The translations under genes were made by a program, and so were the position numbers. From Rahnella woolbedingensis (GTDB lineage: Bacteria > Pseudomonadota > Gammaproteobacteria > Enterobacterales > Enterobacteriaceae), in NCBI RefSeq assembly GCF_003602095.1, contig NZ_RAHH01000002.1:186001-250000 (forward strand): a DNA stretch of 64,000 nucleotides, in the 5' to 3' direction. Within the stretch, counting starts at the first letter, position 1; each line of letters starts with the position of its first letter. Below the pieces are notes generated by a model. That model made no database searches. It saw only the letters and a program-made list of their open reading frames with translations, and was not told the DNA's origin. Shown in pieces: positions 28,655-36,579 of the stretch.

Positions 28655-28957
28655 TTAGGCTGCCCGGCGGTAGATTTTCAGCTGATATCTTTTGCTGCAG
28701 ACGGACTTAACGGTGCGGCCTGTAATGAGGGAGATTTCTTTGTCTGAATGAGTGCTGAACAGGGCAGCTTGCTCAGGTGTCCATGGACTCCATGCTTTAG
28801 CGGAAAGGAGTGTGATTCCTAGATAACTCGCCTTGTTCTTAATTGCTCCCTCAGTTCTTTCAAGCTTCTCTGAAATCTCTTTGAGGGTCATAGTGCTGGC
28901 TACTTCGATGAGAAAATCCATTTCGTATCGTTCCCACATTTGCTGTGCCATGCTCAC
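28655..28957 (-). CDS. Helix-turn-helix phage protein
   Basis: 100 aa with two SANT/HTH-like units: LKEISEKLERTEGAIKNKA (about 25-43) and EISLITGRTVKSVCSKR (about 74-90). Overlaps recT by 4 nt. A DNA-binding role is likely. Confidence 0.72.
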   Translation of the reverse strand: MSMAQQMWERYEMDFLIEVASTMTLKEISEKLERTEGAIKNKASYLGITLLSAKAWSPWTPEQAALFSTHSDKEISLITGRTVKSVCSKRYQLKIYRRAA

Positions 28958-29787
28958 TCCTCGCTATTGCCGACAACCTCATATTCACCAGTGATTACCG
29001 ATGCGTTTTCTTGATCTACGCCGGCCTCTGCTTTTTCATCCATGATTACGGCTTTCTGCATTTCGATTGATACAGGCAGGTATTTAAATAGCCGGCGGAT
29101 TACCGTTTTTTTAGCCATTTCCTCCCAGTGAGATACCCATGGTCCACTTGTTCCTGCCTTGCTGCCAGCTCGAACCTTTTCCACCTGCTTGAAGGTCATC
29201 ACTTCAAACTGAACGCCGCCATCTTTAAGTTTCGCAACGGCATAAACATGGGTTATTGGCGAATCCTCACTTTCGCCAGGGCGATGAGTAAGATTCTCTT
29301 CAAGTCCGTATGAGAAAGAAAAATAATCACCTTCGCGCACTGTTCTGGCAGAAATGCTGACGATTTGCCCCGACCGCCTTGCTAGGTCGATCATTCCCCG
29401 ATAGCCAATGATTAGCTGTACATCTTTACTGACCACTTCCCACTTGCCTGTTTGTGGGTTCTTTTTGTTTTTGTTGAACGGGAGCAGATATGCATGCCCA
29501 AGAGCATTGCCCGGCTCCAAGCCAAGTTGTGAGCATTGAACAACTGACCCGATAAAGCTTTGTTGATTGCACCCCGCGAGCTCTGGGTTCTTCCTGATTT
29601 CCGTGGTAACAATTCGGATCATGCGGTCGGCTGTCATGTGCCGAGGTAGGGCTGCAGCTAACTGGTTCTTCATGGAAGGCTGGTTCATGAATGACACAAG
29701 GGTTTGCTCCGGTGACTTCTCGGCCGGCGGCTTGGCTTGTTGTGTTTTTTGAAGGTCTGCTGACGCCAGTGGTGGTTGATTACTCAT
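28954..29787 (-). CDS. recT: RecT single-strand annealing recombinase
   Basis: 277 aa, close to Rac RecT (269). Contains the RecT core segments [20 protein letters not shown] and [17 protein letters not shown]. It anneals complementary single strands made by the paired exonuclease, for phage recombination and concatemer formation. Overlaps the recE-like gene by 8 nt. Confidence 0.95.
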   Translation of the reverse strand: MSNQPPLASADLQKTQQAKPPAEKSPEQTLVSFMNQPSMKNQLAAALPRHMTADRMIRIVTTEIRKNPELAGCNQQSFIGSVVQCSQLGLEPGNALGHAYLLPFNKNKKNPQTGKWEVVSKDVQLIIGYRGMIDLARRSGQIVSISARTVREGDYFSFSYGLEENLTHRPGESEDSPITHVYAVAKLKDGGVQFEVMTFKQVEKVRAGSKAGTSGPWVSHWEEMAKKTVIRRLFKYLPVSIEMQKAVIMDEKAEAGVDQENASVITGEYEVVGNSEE

Positions 29788-30598
29788 TTCTCAGTTCCTT
29801 TGCCCATCTAGGCAGTGAAAGGGTTTCAATTCCTGCCCATTCGTTATTGGCAAGACATTCTGAATAGGTGGTGAGGTTTCTTTTGTATTCCGATCTTCCG
29901 GCTGACTTGGCTGCTTCATCCATGACAAAAACCTTTACCGGATACCGGCCGCAATCAATTGCAGTGCTCATGGAAAGGAATGCGAAGGTTGGTGTTTCGT
30001 TAAAATGACTTCTGTAGCCATCTGAATAGAATGAATCTTGGACGTGGTATCGATAGTCATAGAATGTACGAGTGAAGCGATCCATGTCAGCCGTGCTTTT
30101 AACGTCGATACACCAGTTATAATCGGTGATTAGTTTATCCGGCCGGCAGCGACATAAGGTTCCAGTGTCGGGGTCATTCCAGTAAATGCTGGACTCCTGC
30201 TTTCCAGATGCCTCCAACATCCATCGAGCCAATGGGTGGGCCAGTGCACTCTCTCGCATTATTTTCAGCTTCCTGCCCTGCTCAGCATCCATGATCGTCA
30301 TCCCTGACTTATCGCACGACTCCATGAAATCCTTTTCCTCCTGCTTGCCGGCCGTGGTTCTGCGGTTGAACTCTGGGGCTACGATGAATCGTTTATCAAA
30401 TTCATCCGGCTCTAACAGCAGGCAGTGAAGGGCGGTTCCCATGTCCAGCGCCTTTAATTTTTCCTCATCGACCGGGGCATTTTTACGCCATTGGAAGATT
30501 GCCGGGCTGATGGCGATATCATCCAGCTGTGATTTGCTTATGCCGGCGCCGGAATGGTAATCCTCGTTTGATATGTCATCGTAGATTCCAGCATTCAT
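29780..30598 (-). CDS. recE: RecE-type exonuclease (PD-(D/E)XK)
   Basis: 272 aa, corresponds to the C-terminal nuclease domain of exonuclease VIII. Begins [15 protein letters not shown], followed by [10 protein letters not shown] and the nuclease core with CRPDKL...[14 protein letters not shown], giving the D-x-K metal-binding motif. 5'-3' double-strand DNA exonuclease partner of RecT. Confidence 0.9.
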   Translation of the reverse strand: MNAGIYDDISNEDYHSGAGISKSQLDDIAISPAIFQWRKNAPVDEEKLKALDMGTALHCLLLEPDEFDKRFIVAPEFNRRTTAGKQEEKDFMESCDKSGMTIMDAEQGRKLKIMRESALAHPLARWMLEASGKQESSIYWNDPDTGTLCRCRPDKLITDYNWCIDVKSTADMDRFTRTFYDYRYHVQDSFYSDGYRSHFNETPTFAFLSMSTAIDCGRYPVKVFVMDEAAKSAGRSEYKRNLTTYSECLANNEWAGIETLSLPRWAKELRNE

Positions 30599-30879
30599 GC
30601 TGCATTCTCCATTTTCGATATTCTTCCCTGAGCGATCTGCGTTGCCATGACGTCTACGAGTTTGCTGTAAGCGTCCTGAGCCTCTTCCGTGTTGAGGGCA
30701 GATATTTGTTCGGCTGAAAGTTTGGACTTGTCAGCGAAGTCTGAGAGGTTGTCAGAGTAGGTGTCTGCTATCTGCATGACGCGCTGCTTGTGTGCTAATT
30801 GCACGCTCTCCACGCCAGCTTCAAGAGTCTCTCGCTGGTCAGCCATGTAATCGTAACTGCTGTATCTGAGGCCTCTCAT
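30595..30879 (-). CDS. Hypothetical phage protein
   Basis: 94 aa, largely helical. Overlaps recE start and the upstream gene stop by 4 nt each (ATGA-type coupling). Unknown. Confidence 0.7.
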   Translation of the reverse strand: MRGLRYSSYDYMADQRETLEAGVESVQLAHKQRVMQIADTYSDNLSDFADKSKLSAEQISALNTEEAQDAYSKLVDVMATQIAQGRISKMENAA

Positions 30880-31079
30880 GCTGCGTCCTCCTGTTTAAGT
30901 GCGACCAGATAGCCTTGAGTATCCAGCCACTCCAGAACCTCTTTGATGTCCAACTGGTTGAGGATTTGCTTGTCGTCAACGTGACCAAACAGAGCAGCGT
31001 CTGTGGCCGTAACTTTGACTTCCCCGGCGCGATATCCCGGACGGACTTGAATGTCTTTGCACTCAAAGTTGATGTTCAT
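30876..31079 (-). CDS. Hypothetical phage protein
   Basis: 67 aa, acidic, ending [24 protein letters not shown]. Common companion of recE/recT in prophages (recollection). Overlaps both neighbours by 4 nt. Confidence 0.7.
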   Translation of the reverse strand: MNINFECKDIQVRPGYRAGEVKVTATDAALFGHVDDKQILNQLDIKEVLEWLDTQGYLVALKQEDAA

Positions 31080-31183
31080 GATTGCCTCCGATAAAACAGG
31101 CTGAATGCGACCTCGAAAAGCGCGTTGTCGCGCTTCTCAAGCGCTAACGCAGCCAGTAACTGAACAGCTTTAAAAGGATTCAT
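31076..31183 (-). CDS. Kil-like small protein
   Basis: 35 aa (MNPFKAVQLLAALALEKRD...), start preceded by AGGAAT and overlapping the cIII stop by 14 nt. Same position as lambda kil (directly after cIII), and the pattern of a hydrophobic helix then LFEVAFSLFYR resembles Kil sequences. The identity of this short protein is tentative. Lambda Kil blocks FtsZ assembly. Confidence 0.5.
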   Translation of the reverse strand: MNPFKAVQLLAALALEKRDNALFEVAFSLFYRRQS

Positions 31184-31313
31184 TTGGGATTCCTGGCTGG
31201 TTGAGGATTTCGATAAGACGCTTGGCGGCGTTCTTCGCATTGCGGCAGATACGGTCGAGAAGTGATTCAGAGCAGCCCACGCAAGGCCACCCGATGACAT
31301 AAAAGGTATGCAT
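31170..31313 (-). CDS. cIII: CIII lysogeny-promoting protein
   Basis: 47 aa. Closely resembles lambda CIII: GWPCVGCSESLLDRI and the amphipathic helix KRLIEILNQPGIPN match lambda GWPVAGCPSESLLERI and KRLIDILNQPGVP. CIII inhibits the host protease FtsH/HflB and so protects CII. Start supported by GGAG 8 nt upstream; position in the pL operon as in lambda. Confidence 0.9.
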   Translation of the reverse strand: MHTFYVIGWPCVGCSESLLDRICRNAKNAAKRLIEILNQPGIPNESF

Positions 31314-31330
31314 GGGATACTCCGGTTTAA

Positions 31331-31717
31331 TTAAATGTGAGTTTCTTCGTGGTGCGACTCAGCCATTTTTTTGGCTTCATCCATAGAATTTGCTTTGAAA
31401 ACTAATGGGCGCAGTGTTGGTTTGTGTGCCAACGTTGCGTGCTTAATGCGGCGCTCTATATCGCCAACTCCAACTGCACTTCCCGTTTCGGCGTAGTAGA
31501 CGCTAGTCTGCTTGCCCTCTGGGTAATACAAAGTCCATGAAGATGGATAAAGCTCAGACTTGTGTTCTGTAAGCAGTCGCTGAACATCCTGAAGGTATGA
31601 GGCCTGTAATTTTGCGAGTTTCTTCATTACTGATTCCGGCATCAGGACACCGCAATAAACTCCAGCGGAGAAATCAAACAACTTCTCCGGCACAATTTCG
31701 TATTTTGAATCTGTCAT
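31331..31717 (-). CDS. Hypothetical phage protein
   Basis: 128 aa, pL-operon member upstream of cIII. The C-terminal LVFKANSMDEAKKMAESHHEE looks like a small alpha/beta module. Unknown function. Confidence 0.72.
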   Translation of the reverse strand: MTDSKYEIVPEKLFDFSAGVYCGVLMPESVMKKLAKLQASYLQDVQRLLTEHKSELYPSSWTLYYPEGKQTSVYYAETGSAVGVGDIERRIKHATLAHKPTLRPLVFKANSMDEAKKMAESHHEETHI

Positions 31718-31750
31718 CTGATACTCCGTTTAGTTGATTTAAGTGATGAA

Positions 31751-31808
31751 GAAGCCAGCTCTTGAACTGGCTTTTGCATCCATTAAAAAAGCCGCGGTTA
31801 GGCGGCTT
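31751..31808 (-). terminator. Tandem terminator hairpins in pL operon
   Basis: Two stems: AAGCCGC/GCGGCTT followed by TTTTTT (31783-31808, overlapping the end of the upstream gene) and AAGCCAG/CTGGCTT (31751-31777). Confidence 0.75.
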
Positions 31809-32307
31809 GGATTGCTGACTTCTTCTGTTTGTTTATCTCGTCAATATTCATAAGGCAGTAGATTGCCGCCTCAATGTCACCCTCAGTCAATCCTCCACGA
31901 CGCACTTTCATTAAGGCATCGTTAGTCAGGCTGACCCTGAAAACTATGCTTCCATGCCGCGGACCATATCCATGTTGGTGGTCTTCGCGCTGATCACTCC
32001 AGTGGGCGTAATCTTTAGTGCCGAAATACTTCTCGCTGAGGATTTTCGCGCCCGTGGCTAAATCGTTAATTGCGTCAGTAACACAACCGCGACGCTCTGA
32101 ACTGCATTTCACGTCACCAAAGTTAACTACCGACATTCCGATATTGAGTAAATCCTCGTCCAGACCGGCACTAACGAAATTTAGTTGCTCATTGATTTTT
32201 ACCAATTCCGAAGCAATGCGCTTTGACTCTCTCTCGTAGTGCTCACGGAGACTTTCACGTTCGGTTTCAAGATGTTTTTTGCTCAGTGTTAGGGCTGTCA
32301 GGCTCAT
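31798..32307 (-). CDS. Hypothetical phage protein
   Basis: 169 aa. N-terminal coiled coil (about 5-45, KKHLETERESLREHYERES), then a His-rich segment around 105-118. Its stop lies inside a terminator stem. Unknown function. Confidence 0.72.
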   Translation of the reverse strand: MSLTALTLSKKHLETERESLREHYERESKRIASELVKINEQLNFVSAGLDEDLLNIGMSVVNFGDVKCSSERRGCVTDAINDLATGAKILSEKYFGTKDYAHWSDQREDHQHGYGPRHGSIVFRVSLTNDALMKVRRGGLTEGDIEAAIYCLMNIDEINKQKKSAIQAA

Positions 32308-32323
32308 GGTTATCTCCAGTTAT

Positions 32324-32349
32324 AAAAAAGCCCTGCGGGGTGACAGGGC
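32324..32349 (-). terminator. Terminator in pL operon
   Basis: Minus-strand stem GCCCTG/CAGGGC with 8-nt loop, then TTTTTTATA. Confidence 0.8.
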
Positions 32350-32427
32350 GAAGTGGTTCACAGCATTAAGGTTGATAAGGGGCGCTTATCACGATGCGCA
32401 CTCAGTGAATGCGCAGCAGGAAGGGCC

Positions 32428-32655
32428 TCACTCGTCGCGTGCTTTGAGCATTGCGTCAGCCATCTGGTATGCATGGTGAGCAAAATAATCACATGAATCT
32501 GCATCTATAGCCGGTGAACCTCCGGCGCGAGAATAAAGCGACTGCATTGCCTTTGCGGCGAAGTAGTCTCGTGCTGAAATCCCTTCTTGCTGGATGTGTT
32601 GCAACAACGGGTGCCCTCCTGCTGCAAATGCTGGGAAATCATTTTCTTTGCTCAT
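32428..32655 (-). CDS. Hypothetical phage protein
   Basis: 75 aa; FPAFAAGGHPLLQHIQQEGISARDYFAAKAMQ followed by ADSCDYFAHHAYQMADAML is a widespread small pL-operon protein type in prophages (recollection). Unknown role. ATGA overlap with upstream gene. Confidence 0.75.
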   Translation of the reverse strand: MSKENDFPAFAAGGHPLLQHIQQEGISARDYFAAKAMQSLYSRAGGSPAIDADSCDYFAHHAYQMADAMLKARDE

Positions 32656-32822
32656 ACTTCCTCCTCAACCTTAATTTCAGCCTTACGCAAATAAGCCGCA
32701 AACTGCTCATGGTTCATATTGCGCGTTACGTTTTCACCGATTGTTTTCAGTGTGTACATGTACCGGTTAGCCATCCTCAAGACGAGAAAGTGCTCACGGG
32801 TGAGAGTGTTTGTTAATCGCAT
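32652..32822 (-). CDS. Small phage protein
   Basis: 56 aa (MRLTNTLTREHFLVLRMANR...), basic, ATG preceded by CGGAGTC, overlapping the next gene by 4 nt. Unknown. Confidence 0.6.
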   Translation of the reverse strand: MRLTNTLTREHFLVLRMANRYMYTLKTIGENVTRNMNHEQFAAYLRKAEIKVEEEV

Positions 32823-32952
32823 GGGGATGACTCCGGTGGGGTGTAATTATGCCGGGATATTTATCCATGCCCGGCGCATGGTTTCCCTGCTTTCCACAGT
32901 CAAAGGAAATTGATAATCTGGCTATTCCACAGTCAAAATAAGGAATATTTTT

Positions 32953-33231
32953 ATGGCGCAGTGCATAGTCAGGGTAGAACTTCATTCGGCAAGCTCAGAA
33001 GATTATGAAAGTCTTCACGAAAAGATGAAGGCAAAAGGTTACAACAGAGAAATTCAAGATGGTCAGGGCACTTGGTTTCATCTTCCTACTGCTGAATATA
33101 CAGCTACAAAAAGCTCCAATGCCTTTGACGTCAGGGAAGAAGTCAGAGGTATAGCTGGCAGTGTCAAAAGTGGTCACTTTGTACTGGTAACTGAAGTTGC
33201 AAATATATCTTGGTGGTTGTCTAAGAAATAG
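32953..33231 (+). CDS. DUF2622-like small protein, opposite to pL operon
   Basis: 92 aa. The pattern VRVELHSASSEDYESLHEKM...LPTAEY resembles DUF2622 proteins, the family that includes the GhoS antitoxin fold; assignment is tentative. It is transcribed against the pL operon, so it probably has its own promoter and may be expressed in the lysogen. Its last 11 nt overlap the convergent small gene ending at 33221. Confidence 0.7.
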   Translation: MAQCIVRVELHSASSEDYESLHEKMKAKGYNREIQDGQGTWFHLPTAEYTATKSSNAFDVREEVRGIAGSVKSGHFVLVTEVANISWWLSKK

Positions 33232-33388
33232 ATAATCCCCCAGCACAAGCGTGTCCTAAAAAAGTTTTCCTGCGCTGAATTTCATAGCGAAGGGCTTTGA
33301 TGGAAATTACTAAGGCATCTTCAAAACTGATGCCTTCTTCCTCTGCCAATTGCTGAACAACATCTCTTAATTCTTTATCTTCATTCAT
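33221..33388 (-). CDS. Small phage protein
   Basis: 55 aa (MNEDKELRDVVQQLAEEEG...), start preceded by TGAGGGGTT. Helical, acidic N-terminus with a ribbon-helix-helix-like basic stretch KALRYEIQRRK. Unknown; convergent with the DUF2622-like gene. Confidence 0.55.
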   Translation of the reverse strand: MNEDKELRDVVQQLAEEEGISFEDALVISIKALRYEIQRRKTFLGHACAGGLSIS

Positions 33389-33609
33389 TTCTAACCCCTC
33401 ATAACGTGATATGGATGCTCGTATTTATCGCTGCGATGACCGGCGGCGAAAATAAGGTGCATTTCTTTTGGCCGGCATAGCACAGATAAATCATTTAAAT
33501 ACATACAGATACACACTCTGGCAGGCTATATTCATTTTCCCGTTAATTTAATCTTGCGTTGCCTACCACCGATTTGTAGATTCACGTCCATCAACCCAAG
33601 GAGAAAATC

Positions 33610-33918
33610 ATGACTTATCTCGATGAATTAGAACTTATCCATGAAAGTGGCGATGTGCTTTATCCAGTAAAAATAACTAGGAAAACTTCTGGCAAAGCGG
33701 CTTTCCACTTAGTCCCTCCGGGCATGAATAAAAAGGACGGCACCATTGAAGTTATGGAGCCTTCTGATGTGATTAGTCTCGTAATAGACAATGGGCACTC
33801 AGTTCGTTGCAGCACATTGGTGGCTACAGTTGTTGGTAAGAGCGGAGTGAAAATTAAAAGGAAGGGTCTTTATAAAATTAGCGAGAAAAGCATCACAAAG
33901 TACAACATCAAAAAGTAA
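33610..33918 (+). CDS. Hypothetical small protein, opposite to pL operon
   Basis: 102 aa, basic, beta-rich. ATG preceded by AAGGAG. Convergent with N, and oriented against pL transcription like the 32953 gene. Upstream DNA is AT-rich. Possible lysogeny-expressed accessory gene; function unknown. Confidence 0.7.
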   Translation: MTYLDELELIHESGDVLYPVKITRKTSGKAAFHLVPPGMNKKDGTIEVMEPSDVISLVIDNGHSVRCSTLVATVVGKSGVKIKRKGLYKISEKSITKYNIKK

Positions 33919-33933
33919 CGCGCCTCTTCGCTA

Positions 33934-34221
33934 TTAGCGTGCAGTAATTACTTCAGATTTACGGTACCCAGCTGCAAAGACGGCCACTTGCGGAAGGCAC
34001 ATATTGTCTGCACTCGGGTAATGCTTCGTAGTAGTGGTGATGGTCGCCACTACCGCTCTCATCGCTGGCTTACGTTTGCAGGTCAGCTCAGCTTTGCTAG
34101 GTGCTGCCGGTGATGCATCCAGACCGGTAGAGAAGTCATTAACTGGCAGCGCCTGTAAGTGCTTGCGAGCTTCACGACGACGACTATCTGCTGTGCCAGT
34201 GAATTGCGTTCTGCGTGTCAT
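33934..34221 (-). CDS. N: N antitermination protein, P22 gp24 type
   Basis: 95 aa. N-terminal arginine-rich boxB-binding motif SRRREARKHLQAL (about 13-25), and a C-terminus VFAAGYRKSEVITAR that closely matches the end of P22 gp24 (YAAGHRKSKQITAR). First gene of the pL operon, ATG preceded by a perfect AGGAGG, with a nut site between promoter and gene. It should bind nut RNA with host NusA and allow reading through the pL and pR terminators. Confidence 0.9.
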   Translation of the reverse strand: MTRRTQFTGTADSRRREARKHLQALPVNDFSTGLDASPAAPSKAELTCKRKPAMRAVVATITTTTKHYPSADNMCLPQVAVFAAGYRKSEVITAR

Positions 34222-34299
34222 AAAACCTCCTGTGTGAGTTTTGGTGGTGAAATGCCTGGTGCATTCATCTCATCCCAAAAGTCACGCTTTGGTGTTAAT

Positions 34300-34345
34300 T
34301 GGCCTTGCGGCCACGTAGGTGATCCTCACCGTTGTTCAAAGAGCG
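34300..34345 (-). promoter_or_regulatory. nutL antitermination site
   Basis: In transcript sense: boxA CGCTCTTTGAACA (34345-34333), a small hairpin GGTGA-GGA-TCACC (34330-34318), TACG, then boxB TGGCC-GCAA-GGCCA (34313-34300), a 5-bp stem with a GNRA tetraloop. The same layout is at nutR. Confidence 0.8.
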
Positions 34346-34377
34346 TATCGAGCGGGTCGTTTCGTTCCGATGGACTA

Positions 34378-34406
34378 AATATACTCGCGAGTAAATTATC
34401 TGTCTA
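34378..34406 (-). promoter_or_regulatory. PL promoter
   Basis: -35 TAGACA (34406-34401), 17-bp spacer, -10 TATATT (34383-34378). OL1 lies between the two boxes, so CI would block it. Confidence 0.8.
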
Positions 34407-34443
34407 TACCCAAAAGTAAATTATTTATCTACTTACGAGTAAA
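34380..34443. promoter_or_regulatory. OL operator region, three sites
   Basis: Three related 16-bp sites: TATACTCGCGAGTAAA (34380-34395), TATACCCAAAAGTAAA (34405-34420) and TCTACTTACGAGTAAA (34428-34443), spaced 25 and 23 bp. The first has a perfect TACTCGCGAGTA core. They are like the OR sites near cI. Confidence 0.8.
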
Positions 34444-34552
34444 GTAATTGATAGTTAGAGTAATTTATTTTTTATTTCATTCAGACGTGTCTCATCGCAC
34501 CTGCATTAGGTGTTGTTAATTGGTGGTGAAGGGAGGCGTTTGGCAGATTACA

Positions 34553-34583
34553 GGCACAAAAAACCCGGCGCAGTGGCCGGGTT
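34553..34583 (-). terminator. Terminator of the cI-protease transcript
   Basis: Minus-strand stem AACCCGGC/GCCGGGTT with 6-nt loop and TTTTTTGT, 37 nt after the protease stop; analogous to lambda timm. Confidence 0.9.
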
Positions 34584-34619
34584 ATACTGAATTAAATTCA
34601 CACCAAGCATCTAAAGCTA

Positions 34620-35636
34620 TCAATCATCCTTGCCTTTATTTGAGCGTTTTCTAGGCTGCTTAATTCCTTGTTCATCAGCCGGTTGTTGCTGCTGATCTGC
34701 TTCACCAACTCCAGTTCTGACTGGTTCACCTGGCTCAGTTCCTGGTTCAGCATCCTGATTTCCTTCATCTTCTGGAGCTTGTTCATCTGCGTCGGGCTCA
34801 TTGGTTTCATCTTTTAATATATCCTCAAAATCAAGAACCCAAGGATTACCGCCAACATGTCCTGGGCTACTGACTATCATTGAACTAACAATTTTATATA
34901 CTCTAAGCGCTATACCTGTCGGACTATGAACTCTCTCGAAAAGTTCCCTGGCTTCGCTTCGATCTATAACAAACCCATGGGACGGATAGCCGATTATAAG
35001 CTTGTTTAAGGTTCCATCCTTTAAGTTATTAGAGCGCTTTTTAAGCCTCTCGCCATAGGATAGAGCAATCCCCATAGCCCGCTGATGCTCACCAATCTTC
35101 AGCGGATCTATTTGGCTAGATATTGGCTGCATGAGAGAGTTAACTAATTGAGAGGCTATGTCTGCCGACAGTCGCGTGCTGATCCCACTCCCATATTTGA
35201 TATCGGACAGATATTCGCGAAACGCTGAAATAGTACGCTCTTGGAGTTGGTCAATAGCTTTAAAGATGTCTAGACCTGAACTGTGCTCTCCCATCTCTTC
35301 AGCTTTTCGCAGTTGAATATCAAGGGGGCCAAGCTCACCTCGGTCTCCGATAACCAAATCATTAGCTGCCATTACTGCAAGCGTTCCTGCACTTTTGCAT
35401 AAGCTTGGCACAAGAACGGTGACTTTTCCAGGATAGTAATGTTGCAAAGATCGACCGATGCGATACCCAGCATTCGGATCACCACCATACGTTGAAATAC
35501 AAAGTATTACCTTTTGGGATAGTTTATCTTTTTTGATTCGTTCTTCAATTGCAGTAGATAGTTGGTCATAACCTTTACGCGTGATATCACCCAAATAGAT
35601 AAAAATATCAACATCTTCATTATTCTCGTCCACCAT
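34620..35636 (-). CDS. ClpP/SDH-like serine protease in the rex position
   Basis: 338 aa from MVDENNEDVDIFIYLGD, preferred because GAAGG lies 8 nt upstream; 35678 would add 14 residues without a ribosome site. Crotonase/ClpP-fold protease of the SDH (PF01972-like) type: ISTYGGDPNAGYRIG (oxyanion strand), CKSAGTLAVMAAND with the likely nucleophile Ser in KSAGT, and RGELGPLDIQL. The C-terminal about 65 residues are an E/D/P/Q-rich low-complexity tail with a basic end. It lies between cI and the timm-like terminator, same strand as cI, where lambda has rexAB. Lysogenic expression and a defence role are inferred from position. Confidence 0.85.
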   Translation of the reverse strand: MVDENNEDVDIFIYLGDITRKGYDQLSTAIEERIKKDKLSQKVILCISTYGGDPNAGYRIGRSLQHYYPGKVTVLVPSLCKSAGTLAVMAANDLVIGDRGELGPLDIQLRKAEEMGEHSSGLDIFKAIDQLQERTISAFREYLSDIKYGSGISTRLSADIASQLVNSLMQPISSQIDPLKIGEHQRAMGIALSYGERLKKRSNNLKDGTLNKLIIGYPSHGFVIDRSEARELFERVHSPTGIALRVYKIVSSMIVSSPGHVGGNPWVLDFEDILKDETNEPDADEQAPEDEGNQDAEPGTEPGEPVRTGVGEADQQQQPADEQGIKQPRKRSNKGKDD

Positions 35637-35777
35637 TAGATTACCTTCGCTTTCTAACCCTGGAAATGATAAACGCATCGATCTACGTCAATTGCGCTGC
35701 TGTGTGTACATCATCGGCAAATGCCGAAAAAACTTCAGGCCGCATCTCTGCGACCTCTTCACCTATCCTGCATTAAA

Positions 35778-36476
35778 TTATTCTTCCGAAACATCAGCCG
35801 TTGCTACGAATCGCGTGGCCTTTATGATCGCCGATACGTATTCCATCTTATCAATTTCAGTTTGCTGAAGCGTGATAGGGCGGTGATCGTTGTTGATGCT
35901 TGAGAGCTGGAAAGCTCCATCACGCATCTTAGTCATTACTTTAATCATATTGTGTCCGTCGGTTGTTCTGACAAACACTTCATCCCCAGACTGAACGCGC
36001 GTACCTGGCTCAATAACGACAAACTCGCCTGATTGAATGCGGGGATGCATGCTGTCGCCGCGAACCCGGAGTCCATATGCATTAGGGTCGGCACTATAAA
36101 TTTGTAACCAGCCAGCTGGATGCTCTTCCATCTGAATCATGCCATCAACTCCCAACGCAGCTTCGCCTACGACAGGCACAGCACCTAATCGTACTTTACC
36201 GACGTATTCGATCTCATCAGGAATTGTTGTGCCAGCTCCGGCAATGCCATCCATCGAACCCCTAGGTAAATTGAGACCTTCCTCAATCATCTGAACGGAT
36301 TTTTCGCCAATATTTCTTTTGTTCTTCTTGCCTTCAGGATAGAGCATTCGAGAGATCACTGACTCAGCAATCCCTACTTTTTCAGAAAGAGCTTTCTGAG
36401 AGCCATGGCTATCCACCAGCCCTTGCAACGCAATGCGTCTGCGCTCGTACATGTCAAATCCATCATCTCTTTTCAT
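35778..36476 (-). CDS. cI: CI-type S24/LexA-like repressor
   Basis: 232 aa. N-terminal HTH (QKALSEKVGIAESVISRMLYP, about 30-50) and C-terminal S24 peptidase fold with Ser in GDSMHPRIQSGEF and Lys in NMIKVM, the dyad used for RecA-stimulated self-cleavage. It binds OL and OR and maintains lysogeny; SOS induction is expected. Divergent from cro. Confidence 0.93.
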   Translation of the reverse strand: MKRDDGFDMYERRRIALQGLVDSHGSQKALSEKVGIAESVISRMLYPEGKKNKRNIGEKSVQMIEEGLNLPRGSMDGIAGAGTTIPDEIEYVGKVRLGAVPVVGEAALGVDGMIQMEEHPAGWLQIYSADPNAYGLRVRGDSMHPRIQSGEFVVIEPGTRVQSGDEVFVRTTDGHNMIKVMTKMRDGAFQLSSINNDHRPITLQQTEIDKMEYVSAIIKATRFVATADVSEE

Positions 36477-36494
36477 GCAGTTATCTTACTGAGT

Positions 36495-36549
36495 AATACC
36501 TTCAGGTAAATAACCTCAAAGTATTGCAAGTTCTATACTTGCGAGTATA
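36495..36549. promoter_or_regulatory. OR operator region
   Basis: Two clear sites: TATACTTGCGAGTATA (36534-36549, inside PR) and AATACCTTCAGGTAAA (36495-36510, near the cI start). A weaker half-site lies between them around 36518-36533. The palindrome matches the OL sites. Confidence 0.75.
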
Positions 36550-36551
36550 CT
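36524..36551 (+). promoter_or_regulatory. PR promoter
   Basis: -35 TTGCAA (36524-36529), 16-bp spacer, -10 TATACT (36546-36551), 28 bp before cro; one operator lies in the spacer. Confidence 0.75.
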
Positions 36552-36579
36552 TGAGTTAATTATCACGCAAGGAGCTCGT

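Larger units (their letters stand above)
34222..34619. other. pL-OL-nutL region and immunity terminator
   Basis: 398 bp without a gene. Minus-strand order: terminator of the cI-protease transcript (34553-34583), OL sites, PL, nutL and the N ribosome site. Confidence 0.75.

Noticed and set aside
34598..34810. 70-aa minus-strand frame overlapping the protease 3' end, Gln/Met/Leu-rich
   Set aside because: It reads the repetitive acidic tail of the protease in another frame; start lacks a ribosome site. Kept out, although a helical product cannot be fully excluded.
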